Shown here piece by piece: positions 22,655 to 31,136 of a DNA stretch of 40,730 bases. Source of the stretch: PALSA-1296 sp038322815 (GTDB lineage: Bacteria > Bacteroidota > Ignavibacteria > Palsa-1295). A program made the translations under genes and the position numbers. The stretch spans positions 1-40,730 of the forward strand of contig JBBQGG010000025.1 of assembly GCA_038322815.1 (NCBI GenBank), written 5' to 3'. The notes under the pieces were generated by a model, which was given only the letters and a program-made list of their open reading frames with translations, was not told the DNA's origin and searched no databases. How positions within the stretch are numbered: the first letter of the stretch is position 1; every line of letters begins with the position of its first letter.

Positions 22655-23512
22655 TTAGCGTAATGCAGATTCCAATACCGTCCTTGCATCGGTTTTCTCA
22701 TCGCGGTATTTAATAATGATCGGAGTATAAAGAGAGAGACCTTCTTTCTTTGCAAAATCAGATTTTCCGGCGACCGACCTGGAACCCGCAACGATCACTG
22801 CGCCTTCGGGAATAATAAGCGGTTCATTCTCAGATGCGCGTTTAATAACTTTTGAATTGACAAGATCATAGATCGGAGTTGAACCCGTGAGAATAACCCC
22901 TGAAGCAAGCACAGCTCGTTTTTTTACGATACAGCCTTCATAGACTCCGCAATTTCCGCCGACGAGCACATCATCTTCGATAATGACAGGCATTGCTCCG
23001 GCAGGCTCAAGCACTCCGCCGATCTGTGCTGCGGCGGATAGATGCACTCGCTCGCCAAGCTGCGCACAGCTTCCGACAAGTGCATGAGAATCCACAAGCG
23101 TCCCGCTGCCGATATATGCGCCGATATTAATATACGCAGGTGGCATAACGATCACGCCCGGTGCAATATACGCGCCATCGCGTATTGTCGAACCTCCCGG
23201 CACAACGCGGACATTTTCGCTTTCGGAAAAATGACGGACGGGAAGCGTATCTTTATCGGAAAAATACCACGGTGCAGCAGAATCAACTAGCCCAAGCTTG
23301 CCAAGTTTGAAACCCAGCAAAATTCCTTGCTTCACCCATGTATTGACCTTCCATCCGCTTGGGCTTGAAGGATCAGGTTCGGCAGAGCGGATAGATCCGT
23401 TATTGAGAGATTGACGAAGCTCGGAGAAAACTTTTAATGCTTCCTCCCGACGCGAAGCAAGTTCATCCGAAGAAAGTGAGGTGAGAGAAAGAATTTGATC
23501 TTGAAGGTTCAT
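22655..23512 (-). CDS. dapD: 2,3,4,5-tetrahydropyridine-2,6-dicarboxylate N-succinyltransferase
   Basis: Catalyses succinylation of tetrahydrodipicolinate with succinyl-CoA in the succinylase branch of lysine and meso-diaminopimelate synthesis. The N-terminal helical domain covers about residues 1-90 (GWKVNTWVKQGILLGFKLG), then the left-handed beta-helix with hexapeptide repeats (IRDGAYIAPGVIVMPPAYIN; VDSHALVGSCAQLGERVHLS; VIIEDDVLVGGNCGVYEGC), and the C-terminal domain (STPIYDLVNSKVIKRASENE). Length 285 is normal. A near-identical copy of its last 85 codons lies at 20310-20565, so the DNA between (20566-22654) sits within a partial duplication of this gene's 3' end. Confidence 0.95.
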   Translation of the reverse strand: MNLQDQILSLTSLSSDELASRREEALKVFSELRQSLNNGSIRSAEPDPSSPSGWKVNTWVKQGILLGFKLGKLGLVDSAAPWYFSDKDTLPVRHFSESENVRVVPGGSTIRDGAYIAPGVIVMPPAYINIGAYIGSGTLVDSHALVGSCAQLGERVHLSAAAQIGGVLEPAGAMPVIIEDDVLVGGNCGVYEGCIVKKRAVLASGVILTGSTPIYDLVNSKVIKRASENEPLIIPEGAVIVAGSRSVAGKSDFAKKEGLSLYTPIIIKYRDEKTDARTVLESALR

Positions 23513-23523
23513 AAGACAAATGG

Positions 23524-23663
23524 TGTCATTGCGAGGGTATGCGACGGTTAGGAAGCATAGGCTTCAGCCCGATGCGGCAATCCCCTGAGATTCGCAGAAT
23601 GTTAAATTTTTTAATAACACTCAGGGGATTGCTTCGTCGTTACTACGTAACTTCCTTGCAATG
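23524..23663. repeat. Dispersed inverted-repeat element (TCATTGCGAGG type)
   Basis: Outer arms TCATTGCGAGG (23526-23536) and CCTTGCAATGA (23653-23663), inner arms GCAATCCCCTGAG (23577-23589) and CTCAGGGGATTGC (23620-23632). It has no gene and is typical of short palindromic intergenic elements. A related element lies at 36972-37081. Confidence 0.7.
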
Positions 23664-23673
23664 AAACTATAAT

Positions 23674-24690
23674 TTATTTCAACTTAAAACTATTCGCCGC
23701 TTTTTCGAATGCGGGTTTGAATGAGCTTTCAAGTTCTTTAGGCCAGTTGATCGTGATACGATAGGCGTTGGCTCCTTTGACAAGCAGATATGCGCGTGAT
23801 CCGTAACTCGATGCAGCAGAATAATTGACAATTTTTACAGTTTCTCCACCGACCGATCCGCCTGAAGGAGAACTTCCGAGCGCTTTTGCAGCAGCAGTTG
23901 CGAAGGCATCGAGTGATGAACCATTCGATGGAGTAACATCAACGGTGATCGTTGCGCCTGTCCATCCACCCTCGAACTTCACGCCTTTGCCTGTTGCATG
24001 AATATTGAAGTTATCCGGATAGGAAATAGAATATCCGTTTCCGTTGTAGTTCGCCATGTTTTCAGAAGGCTTTGTTTCTTCTTTCAGTTTTGAAAGAGTT
24101 GCGCTATCCATTTTTCCGCCCGTCATCTTCAGCACATAACCAAGTGTCAGAGATTTTTCGGCAGTATCAAAAACAGCTTTGTATTTATCCATTCTCTTTT
24201 GTCCGAATGTCGAAGCCTCAAAATAGGTGACAACGGAATCTTTATTCCCATAAATACGGTAGCCCATATAGGCATCATCTCCGTTACCTGTAGTAAAGCT
24301 AACCTTCAAGGCAGGCTGCCCATCGAGCGTTGCCGGATCCGGTCCTTTGAAGGTAACGCCTTCGAAAGTTTTCTTGAAGTCTTCGATCGCCTGCTCTTTC
24401 GTGTATCCATCGCGGACACCAACTTCGATCTTTCCGCCGTAATCGCCTTCGGTAAATTTTTGGAATCTGACCTCAGAACCTTGTGTAGAGAAGTATGAAG
24501 TTGTTGCGCCGGGAACAGATTCAACTACCCAGGATTTTGGCGCCTTGAAGCTGAATTTATAGACCTGATCCCTAAAAACCATTGTCGAATCGACCTTAAC
24601 GACTGACATGTCTTCGGATTTCTTGCCGCAGCTTGATATCAGAATTGTAGCTAAAGCTATGATATATATGTTGATAACGTTTCGTTTCAT
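23674..24690 (-). CDS. Hypothetical lipoprotein, two similar beta-rich halves
   Basis: A 338-residue exported lipoprotein. Signal IYIIALATILISSCGKK with a lipobox S-S-C (Cys about residue 20), which supports the ATG at 24690 over the longer frame. The mature protein contains two related modules: VYKFSFKAPKSWVVESVPGA (about 42-61) and GYSISYPDNFNIHATGKGV (about 214-232), each followed by a beta-rich region with a late Asn/Ser-rich helix. I recognise a PsbP/DUF-like pattern only loosely. No operon partner; it is divergent from the thioredoxin gene at 24824. Function unknown. Confidence 0.75.
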   Translation of the reverse strand: MKRNVINIYIIALATILISSCGKKSEDMSVVKVDSTMVFRDQVYKFSFKAPKSWVVESVPGATTSYFSTQGSEVRFQKFTEGDYGGKIEVGVRDGYTKEQAIEDFKKTFEGVTFKGPDPATLDGQPALKVSFTTGNGDDAYMGYRIYGNKDSVVTYFEASTFGQKRMDKYKAVFDTAEKSLTLGYVLKMTGGKMDSATLSKLKEETKPSENMANYNGNGYSISYPDNFNIHATGKGVKFEGGWTGATITVDVTPSNGSSLDAFATAAAKALGSSPSGGSVGGETVKIVNYSAASSYGSRAYLLVKGANAYRITINWPKELESSFKPAFEKAANSFKLK

Positions 24691-24823
24691 ATCTGTTTTA
24701 TAAAATGTATGCAGAAGTTTGCAGTGCAAAGTTACAGAACTTTTAGTGACAATTAATTCATTCGTAGGATTGAAACCGTTTTTCCGGTAAATCGTTTAAT
24801 AGATTATTAAATATTTAAAACAT

Positions 24824-25249
24824 ATGAAAAAAATTATTGCGTTTGCTATTGCCCTGGCTTTTATCGTTTCATCCTCTGCAACGTTCGCTGAAGTCCATTT
24901 CAAAGATGTTACTTTTGCTGATGCTTTGAAACAAGCAAAAAAAGAAAAGAAGATCATCATGGTTGATTATTACACAACATGGTGCAAATGGTGTAAGGAG
25001 CTTGACCGCAACACTTATTCCAGCGACGAACTTGGAAAGTATGCCGATGATAATATTATTTCTCTGAAACTTGACGCAGAAAAAGGTGAGGGAAGTACGC
25101 TTGCGAAAAAATCCGGTATCACCGGTTTTCCGACCATTCTGTTTTATAACGGTGATGGAAAAGAAATTTATCGTATCGTAGGGTATAAGCCTGCTCCAGC
25201 ATTTATTCAGGAAATGATGAAGGCTGTCGATAGTTCTACGAAGTCATAA
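24824..25249 (+). CDS. Exported thioredoxin-fold protein (CKWC)
   Basis: A 141-residue protein with signal peptide KIIAFAIALAFIVSSSATFA (about residues 3-22) and a thioredoxin_7-like domain. The active site is TTWCKWCKEL (Cys at about 52 and 55), and the cis-Pro segment is GITGFPTILFYN (about 98-109). Such periplasmic thioredoxins reduce or isomerise disulphides or deliver electrons to other envelope proteins. The CKWC dipeptide differs from the canonical CGPC, which is common for this subfamily. A rho-independent terminator follows 25 bp after the stop. Confidence 0.9.
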   Translation: MKKIIAFAIALAFIVSSSATFAEVHFKDVTFADALKQAKKEKKIIMVDYYTTWCKWCKELDRNTYSSDELGKYADDNIISLKLDAEKGEGSTLAKKSGITGFPTILFYNGDGKEIYRIVGYKPAPAFIQEMMKAVDSSTKS

Positions 25250-25273
25250 AAATTCTTTAAATGTTTTTTTTGA

Positions 25274-25307
25274 AAGATCGGTTCGCAAGGATCGGTCTTT
25301 TTTTTGT
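25274..25307 (+). terminator. Rho-independent terminator after the thioredoxin gene
   Basis: AAGATCGGTTC pairs with GGATCGGTCTT around a GCAA tetraloop (11 pairs including G-U) and is followed by eight T residues. Confidence 0.9.
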
Positions 25308-25365
25308 TTGTAGCACCGATAAAATGAGGGAGTAATTCTTCCAAATCCGTGTTTTTTAGGTCACT

Positions 25366-26055
25366 ATGCACAACCGAAACCCCGCAATCATCGCCCCATC
25401 GCTCCTATCCGCAAATTTCACACGGCTTGAAGAAGATATTCGTATGCTTGAGAATGCGGGTGCCGACTGGCTGCATATTGATGTAATGGATGGACATTTC
25501 GTGCCGAATATCACGATCGGTCCGCTTGTTGTTGCAGCACTTCGCAAGATCACGAAGCTCCCGCTTGATTGCCATTTGATGATCACCGATCCCGACCGAT
25601 ACATTCCGGATTTTGCAAAAGCAGGCGCAGATATTATAACCGTTCATGTCGAAGCATGTACGCATCTTAATCGCACAGTACAGTTTATTAAATCATTCGG
25701 GAAAAAAGCAGGAGTGGCAATCAATCCTGCAACGCCGGTAAGTTCAGTAAAAGAAATTTTAACCGATGCCGATATGATCCTGCTCATGAGCGTGAATCCC
25801 GGTTTCGGCGGACAGGAATTTATTCCATCACTTTTTCGACGTGCGGCAACGATCAGCCAATGGATTCATTCGCAGAATTTGAACTGCCTCATCGAAGCTG
25901 ATGGCGGAATAAAGCTCGATAATATTGCCGACGTCTATGCCTCAGGAGTTGATGCAATAGTCAGCGGCAGCGGAATTTTCGGAGCCAGCGATCGTGCGGC
26001 GATGATCGGGAAGATGCGAGATAAGTGTAAGAGTGTAGATGTTATTGAAGTTTAA
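25366..26055 (+). CDS. rpe: Ribulose-phosphate 3-epimerase
   Basis: Interconverts ribulose 5-phosphate and xylulose 5-phosphate in the pentose phosphate pathway. TIM-barrel motifs are intact: APSLLSANF (about residues 10-18), LHIDVMDGHFVPNITIG (about 36-52, with metal-binding His and Asp), LDCHLMI (about 67-73), MSVNPGFGGQEFIPS (about 142-156) and EADGGIKLDN (about 182-191, with the second Asp). Length 229 is normal for the family. The following aldolase gene reads the same way but is separated by a large inverted repeat, so it may be transcribed separately. Confidence 0.95.
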   Translation: MHNRNPAIIAPSLLSANFTRLEEDIRMLENAGADWLHIDVMDGHFVPNITIGPLVVAALRKITKLPLDCHLMITDPDRYIPDFAKAGADIITVHVEACTHLNRTVQFIKSFGKKAGVAINPATPVSSVKEILTDADMILLMSVNPGFGGQEFIPSLFRRAATISQWIHSQNLNCLIEADGGIKLDNIADVYASGVDAIVSGSGIFGASDRAAMIGKMRDKCKSVDVIEV

Positions 26056-26065
26056 TTGTCATACC

Positions 26066-26118
26066 AGTTCTTAGTTCTTAATTCTTAGTGCTTAATTAAG
26101 AACTAAGAACTAAGAACT
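26066..26118. repeat. Inverted repeat between rpe and the aldolase gene
   Basis: AGTTCTTAGTTCTTAATTCT and its imperfect reverse complement, ending AAGAACTAAGAACTAAGAAC then T, form a long A/T-rich hairpin that could act as a terminator for rpe. Related AGTCGTTAG-type repeats lie near 28545-28630. Confidence 0.6.
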
Positions 26119-26155
26119 CATTCTATATAAAGTACGATTTAAGTTTTAGACCCTC

Positions 26156-27169
26156 ATGTCAAAAATAAAAATCTCAAAAGGAAAATTTAACGGCATCAAT
26201 GCCTGCGCGAACGATAAAGGCGTGATCAACGCCGCTGCGATGGATCAGCGTGGATCGCTGAAGAAGTCTATCGGCAAGGCAATGGGGCATGATGCAACGA
26301 ACGATGATCTCACCAATTTTAAAATTTGCGTAACGGAAGTTCTGACTCCCTATGCTTCTGCTATTCTCATGGACCCGGAATACGGCTTGCCAACTCTTGC
26401 ACATCGTGCAAAGGGAACAGGAGTTTTGCTTGCTTACGAAAAAACAGGTTATGATGCTGCTACGAAAGGACGCTTGCCTGATCTTCTGGATGAATGGAGC
26501 GTTCGCCGTCTTGTTGAAGCAGGGGCAGATGCAATTAAAATTTTGCTTTACTATAATGCATTCGATGATAAAAATATCAATGAGCGTAAACATGCTTTCA
26601 TCGAACGCATCGGCGCTGAGTGCAAAGCGTTAGATGTTCCGTTCTTCCTCGAACCACTTGCGTATGACGATGCAATGGATGAGAAGGGCTTGGAGTTTGC
26701 AAAAGTAAAGCCGAAATATGTTGCAGCTTACATGACGGAGTTTTCAAAAGACAGATACGGCGTTGATATTCTGAAGGTTGAAGTGCCGGTGAATATGAAA
26801 TATGTTTCCGGTACGAAAGCATATAATGGAAGTGAAGCGGCTTATACAAAAGAAGAAGCGATGAAGCTTTTTAAATCTGCTTCCGATGCGGCAACGAAAC
26901 CATTTATTTATCTCTCGGCAGGCGTGAGTGATGATGTTTTCCGCGAGACGATACAGCTTGCCGGCGAAAGCGGCGCAAATTTCAGCGGAGTTCTCTGCGG
27001 CAGAGCTACCTGGCAAGACGGCGTTGCCATCTTCGGCTCAGAAGGAAAAGAGGCTCTCGAAATATGGCTGAAGGGCAGAGGCGTTGAGAATATTAAAGCG
27101 CTGAACGAAGTCGTCTTCAAATATGCAAAACCCTGGACGACGATCTATGGTGAGGTGGAAATTCTCTGA
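26156..27169 (+). CDS. LacD-family tagatose/fructose-bisphosphate class I aldolase
   Basis: A 337-residue class I aldolase of the LacD family, splitting tagatose 1,6-bisphosphate (and often fructose 1,6-bisphosphate and isomers) into dihydroxyacetone phosphate and glyceraldehyde 3-phosphate. Signatures: AAMDQRGSLKK (about residues 27-37), DPEYGLPTLA (about 73-82), AIKILLYY (about 126-133), and DILKVEVPVN (about 204-213), where Lys207 is the likely Schiff-base lysine by family comparison. The C-terminal half continues with YLSAGVSDDVF and GVLCGRATWQDGV, probable phosphate-binding loops. No lactose or tagatose genes are near, so a general glycolytic role is likely. A terminator follows at 27214. 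Confidence 0.88.
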   Translation: MSKIKISKGKFNGINACANDKGVINAAAMDQRGSLKKSIGKAMGHDATNDDLTNFKICVTEVLTPYASAILMDPEYGLPTLAHRAKGTGVLLAYEKTGYDAATKGRLPDLLDEWSVRRLVEAGADAIKILLYYNAFDDKNINERKHAFIERIGAECKALDVPFFLEPLAYDDAMDEKGLEFAKVKPKYVAAYMTEFSKDRYGVDILKVEVPVNMKYVSGTKAYNGSEAAYTKEEAMKLFKSASDAATKPFIYLSAGVSDDVFRETIQLAGESGANFSGVLCGRATWQDGVAIFGSEGKEALEIWLKGRGVENIKALNEVVFKYAKPWTTIYGEVEIL

Positions 27170-27192
27170 ACCCGGATTCAAAGGATTTTTTA

Positions 27193-27272
27193 AGGATTTA
27201 TTGGATTTCGTAGGGGCACATCGCATGTGCCCTTTTTCATCTTATAAATAATCTCAGGAATCCAATAAATCC
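27193..27272 (+). terminator. Terminator within a longer inverted repeat
   Basis: The core GGGCACAT-CGC-ATGTGCCC (27214-27232) is followed by TTTTT. It sits within a wider inverted repeat with arms GGATTTATTGGATT and AATCCAATAAATCC, and it separates the convergent aldolase and T9SS protein genes, so it may act in both directions. Confidence 0.8.
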
Positions 27273-27284
27273 CGGTTCAGACAG

Positions 27285-28474
27285 TTAACGAATTATTTGT
27301 ACTATCTCCGACTTCGTCTCTTTCTTCGTCACCAATCCCAACACATAACTTCCGCTCGGAAGCCGCGATACATCCCATTTCAGAAGATGCTCACCTACAC
27401 CTGCATCAATCCTATTCTCCCGAATTATTCTACCTTCGAGATCATAGAGGATGAGTCTTGCATTTCCTCGCTCAGGTAGTACATAGGGGATGTTTAATTC
27501 TTTGGAAGTGGGGTTGGGGAAAGAGGAAAGCGCAAGTTTCGAATTATTTATCACTTGCACATCAGCATTCACTCCTGTTGTAAAATTCCAAACATCCGAC
27601 CATCGGCTTTCGCCTTCTGAGTTTACTCCGGCAACGCGCCAGAAGTACTTTGTATTTTTGGAAAGTGGTGGAAGAATATATTGTGTTGCTGTAGTAATCG
27701 TATCAACAATGATCTTATTGCTTTGAATCTTCGGTATCGAAGAGTGTTGAGCATTGATGAAGGTATCAAGTGATACTTGTAGATGATATTTATCCATTAA
27801 TTGGAGTGAATCCCAACGGAGAATTACATAGTCCGTGCCGATCCCGCCTGAATTATTATGAGGTGCGATAATAGAAGGATCATTTTGCAGGGCGATTGCT
27901 TTTGAGGGAGGAGGATATAAAATAAGTTGAGGAGTTGATACAGTCCTCCAATAGACTCCTACAGAATTATGGTAATATAAAGTTGAATCGTAATGAATGA
28001 GGTTGAATGACGAATCATAAAGATAGACAGAATTTACGAACCCTTCACTATAGACATAAAGATTCCACCCTTCTTATTCTTAAGTAACGAATGTAGATCC
28101 AGCCGCCATAGTAGGTTAAAATTGGCGTCAGTATATGAAGTTCCAATTGAATATTGATGTACCGAAGAAAAAACTACTTTTTGACTCCAAAGGGTTATTA
28201 TTCGAGCTTCGCTTTTATATCCCATCGCTCCCACAATCACAGGTCCAGCTGATCCTTTTCCCGTATCAGCAATAGAAGTAATGATTAGTGAATCTGTCCA
28301 ATTCCTCACTACCATATTGATATTATCAATCGTGACTTTTCCTAGTGATACGCCGAACGAGCCATTGATATGCAGTTCGCCTTTCATTTCATCAATGAGC
28401 ATAGAATCTATTACAGGCTGTGCGAAGCTTGCGCCAGAGCAGAGAAGAAAGATGATGATGAGGTATTTCTTCAT
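27285..28474 (-). pseudogene. T9SS-exported protein with FN3-like domain, frameshifted
   Basis: The 5' half (from 28474) has a signal peptide (YLIIIFLLCSGASFAQ) and runs to a stop at 28034. The 3' half is open in another frame from about 28078 to 27285 and begins GWNLYVYSEGFVNSVYLYDS. Joined near 28040-28078, they make one exported protein of about 390 residues: an unknown N-terminal domain, an FN3-like domain (KNTKYFWRVAGVNSEGESRW) and a T9SS sorting domain (SSFPNPTSKELNIPYVL ... RLPSGSYVLGLVTK ... IVQIIR). No long homopolymer is at the shift, so a mutation or a sequencing error is more likely than programmed switching. Confidence 0.75.
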
Positions 28475-28544
28475 ACTATAAAAGACAACTGAGATCGGAT
28501 TTAGTTACAAATAAACTGCAATGGGGATGGAAATATGCCCTGAA

Positions 28545-28630
28545 AGTTAGTCGTTAATCTTTAGTCGTTAGTCGTTAGCGAGCAAATTCTGCTAATGACG
28601 GCTAACAAATAAACACCAACGACTAATAAC
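28545..28630. repeat. TTAGTCGTTAG repeat cluster in a divergent intergenic region
   Basis: Three near-tandem TTAGTCGTTA units (28547-28577) face inverted relatives (GCTAATGACGGCTAAC and AACGACTAATAAC). It lies between the divergent T9SS pseudogene and the sigma gene at 28693, so it may overlap their promoters. Confidence 0.55.
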
Positions 28631-28692
28631 TTTTCTCTGTTCATGCGGATTGAACTCGTAGTTTTTCTGTTAAGATATGTAAAATACTACGT

Positions 28693-29490
28693 TTGAAGAA
28701 AGCAAAACCAGTAAAGCAGAAGAAAGCGATCGCACCTAAGCCAAAGCGGAAGCCTACACCGAAGCGCGTAAGCGCAGCATCGGCGAAACCCGTTCGCCCT
28801 GTTGCTGCTCCGAAAAAAGTCGTGAATCGGGAGCCTGCTCCCCCCGTTCCTATCGTTGAACCTGCTGAACCACCTGCGAAGAAAGTACCCGAAACCAAGG
28901 ATCGCCAGCGTGAAGATAAGGCACTTGTGCGCCGTGCCATAAGCGGTGAGCAGCGCGCTTATAGCGAACTTGTCAAGCGTCATAAACGCGGAATCGAACG
29001 TCTCATCCGGCCCATCACCCGTAATGCAACGACGGATGAAGTTGAAGACCTTGTGCAGGAAGCATTCACCAAAGCGTTTTTGCATCTGACTTCCTACTCC
29101 GAAGAATACGCCTTCAGCACCTGGCTCTACCGCATTGCAACCAATCATGCTATTGATTACCTGCGCCGCAAAAAACTTTCCATGTTCTCGATCAGCGCGC
29201 CTCCGGGCGGAGGTGGAGATAGGGGAGATGACGATTCAAAAGATTTCGAGATCACCGATTCCTCATGGATTCCTGAGCAATTAATGCTTTCCGAAGAGCG
29301 TACGAATATCATCGAAGCTGCGATAAATCAGTTGCCGGAAAATTATAAGAAGATCATTAAACTTCGCCATACTGACGATCTGGAATACGATGAGATCGCA
29401 AAAGTTCTCAATCTTCCGATGGGTACAGTGAAAGTTCACCTGCATCGTGCAAGAGCTGCACTCGGAAAAATGTTAGAGGGAAAAGTTTAA
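28693..29490 (+). CDS. ECF sigma factor with long basic Pro/Ala-rich N-terminal extension
   Basis: A 265-residue sigma-70 family ECF factor. Residues 1-70 are a Lys/Pro/Ala-rich, disordered extension (KKAIAPKPKRKPTPKR; PVPIVEPAEPPAKK). Region 2 covers about 75-165 (YSELVKRHKRGIERLI; EDLVQEAFTKAFLHL; FSTWLYRIATNHAIDYLRRK). Region 4 covers about 210-262 (LPENYKKIIKLRHTDDLEYD; VLNLPMGTVKVHLHRARAAL). The start is TTG at 28693, with no in-frame ATG close by; the extension keeps coding-like composition. Six bp downstream begins the first of two paralogous membrane-protein genes, probably one operon. No anti-sigma gene is adjacent. Confidence 0.88.
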   Translation: MKKAKPVKQKKAIAPKPKRKPTPKRVSAASAKPVRPVAAPKKVVNREPAPPVPIVEPAEPPAKKVPETKDRQREDKALVRRAISGEQRAYSELVKRHKRGIERLIRPITRNATTDEVEDLVQEAFTKAFLHLTSYSEEYAFSTWLYRIATNHAIDYLRRKKLSMFSISAPPGGGGDRGDDDSKDFEITDSSWIPEQLMLSEERTNIIEAAINQLPENYKKIIKLRHTDDLEYDEIAKVLNLPMGTVKVHLHRARAALGKMLEGKV

Positions 29491-29496
29491 CGTCTG

Positions 29497-31095
29497 ATGT
29501 CCGAAGTCCGAAGTCCAAAGTTCCGTAATTTTAGTCTCCGCGAAAAACGTTGGCTGAAATTAATTATTTTATTCGTTGTTCTTTCCCGTTTGTTTCTGAT
29601 GTTCCGGTCCGAAGAAAGAATTTATACTCGTCCCTACCTTGAAGATTCATTTTATCTTTTTAATTGCGCTGAGCATTTTGCTCATGGCGAAGGCTTTACT
29701 TGTGACGGCAAACAGCCCACTAATGGCGTACAGCCGCTCGTCGTTGTTTTTTATGCTCCGCTTTTTCTTATTGCCGGAGCAAATAAACTTCTTGCCTTAA
29801 AACTTGGATTTATTCTCATTGCACTTTTTGATTCGCTCAGTGTCATCTTCATTGCACGATTAGTCCGGTTTATGCAAAAGAAACCGGATGATGAAAATTC
29901 TTCGTGGTTTTCTCCGCCTATCATTGCTGCGATTCTCTGGGCAGCGCTGTATCCGATATTTGTTCATACCGGAGGCGGACTTGAGACAGGGTTATATTCA
30001 ACAATGCTCCTTGCTGCGTTATGTAATTATGTAGAACTTATCGGCAAACGAAATAATGGAGAGCGTATACGTCTGATTCAATGGATAACGCTTGGAGTGA
30101 TCTTAGGTCTCACAGTTCTCTCACGTATTGATGCAGTTTTTTTAGTCATTGCTATAAGCTCTTATGAATTATATAGGTATAAAATCAAAGGATTTATTAG
30201 CGGCGCAATAATTTCACTTTTTGCTTTTATTATTTCAAGTCCGTGGTGGTGGTATAATTATAAGATCTTTGGAAGCATCATGCCGCAGAGTGGAGTTTCT
30301 GAATCGCTTGAAAGCGGAATACTTGCAGAGAATCTCCGGCGGGGAGCGATCGTGATCGGTGATATTTTATCCGTCTTTTTCTTCTTGCCGAATTATGATC
30401 TTCCTGCCTGGTTTCACTACCTTTGGCTGGCAGTAATACTGGTGTTAGTGATCTGGCTTGCGAATCACTTCGGTCTGCGGAAGTTCATACAGGAAAAATA
30501 TGACACTTCAGTGTTTACTCCTTACCTGTTTTTCTGCGGAATACTTACCATCTATTATATATTTTTCTTCAGTGCACCGCATTTTCTTCCGAGATATTTT
30601 CATCCGTTTCGGATTGTTTGGCTCGTGCTCTTTGCTTGTACTGCTCCAAAAATAATGGAGATCATCAGGAGATTTTATTTGCTGCAGAAAAAATCGACTC
30701 TCATCTTTATCTGGATGATTGCCCTGGCAACAATAAGCTTCAGTGCATCACGATATGCTTATTATTTTGTGATAACGAAGACAACAGATTTTTATTTCGC
30801 AGGGAAGTACGGTTTAGCTCATCCGCTTGAACGTATCGGTATGGAGCAATCCGGCACGGCAGGATTCATTGCTTCAAATATTGTGAACCTCGATGGCAAA
30901 GTAAATTATAAAGCATTGCAAGTTATTCAAAAAGGTGACATCGGTGAGTATATTGAAAGTGAAAAGCTTGATTACATCGCCGACTGGCGCGAATTCAGTT
31001 TGAAGATCGTTGCTTTGGCTGAAAAACACGGCGGAAAATTTCAGGAAATAGATTCCATCGGAAGAGTTATTATTTTTAAGAGAATCGGCAACTAA
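29497..31095 (+). CDS. Polytopic membrane protein, GT-C-like, first tandem copy
   Basis: A 532-residue integral membrane protein with about ten to eleven hydrophobic segments. The conserved N-terminal loop EEHFAHGEGFTCDG-like block (AEHFAHGEGFTCDGKQPTNG, about residues 57-76) resembles the first periplasmic loop of GT-C glycosyltransferases or related polyprenyl-phosphate-sugar users. A second conserved stretch is LTVLSRIDAVF (about 206-216). The soluble C-terminus reads GGKFQEIDSIGRVIIFKR. Its tandem neighbour at 31137 is a clear paralogue. It follows the ECF sigma gene by 6 bp. Glycosylation or surface polysaccharide work is inferred from the fold only. Confidence 0.75.
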   Translation: MSEVRSPKFRNFSLREKRWLKLIILFVVLSRLFLMFRSEERIYTRPYLEDSFYLFNCAEHFAHGEGFTCDGKQPTNGVQPLVVVFYAPLFLIAGANKLLALKLGFILIALFDSLSVIFIARLVRFMQKKPDDENSSWFSPPIIAAILWAALYPIFVHTGGGLETGLYSTMLLAALCNYVELIGKRNNGERIRLIQWITLGVILGLTVLSRIDAVFLVIAISSYELYRYKIKGFISGAIISLFAFIISSPWWWYNYKIFGSIMPQSGVSESLESGILAENLRRGAIVIGDILSVFFFLPNYDLPAWFHYLWLAVILVLVIWLANHFGLRKFIQEKYDTSVFTPYLFFCGILTIYYIFFFSAPHFLPRYFHPFRIVWLVLFACTAPKIMEIIRRFYLLQKKSTLIFIWMIALATISFSASRYAYYFVITKTTDFYFAGKYGLAHPLERIGMEQSGTAGFIASNIVNLDGKVNYKALQVIQKGDIGEYIESEKLDYIADWREFSLKIVALAEKHGGKFQEIDSIGRVIIFKRIGN

Positions 31096-31136
31096 TATTT
31101 TTGAGCATAATTAGCTTTAGCGCAAAAGGCAAAAGA

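Noticed and set aside
26066..26118. CRISPR-like array between rpe and the aldolase gene
   Set aside because: The repeats are a single inverted repeat of AAGAACT units with no spacers.
28034..28078. Programmed ribosomal frameshift in the T9SS gene
   Set aside because: No slippery heptamer or clear downstream structure at the overlap; mutation or sequencing error is simpler.
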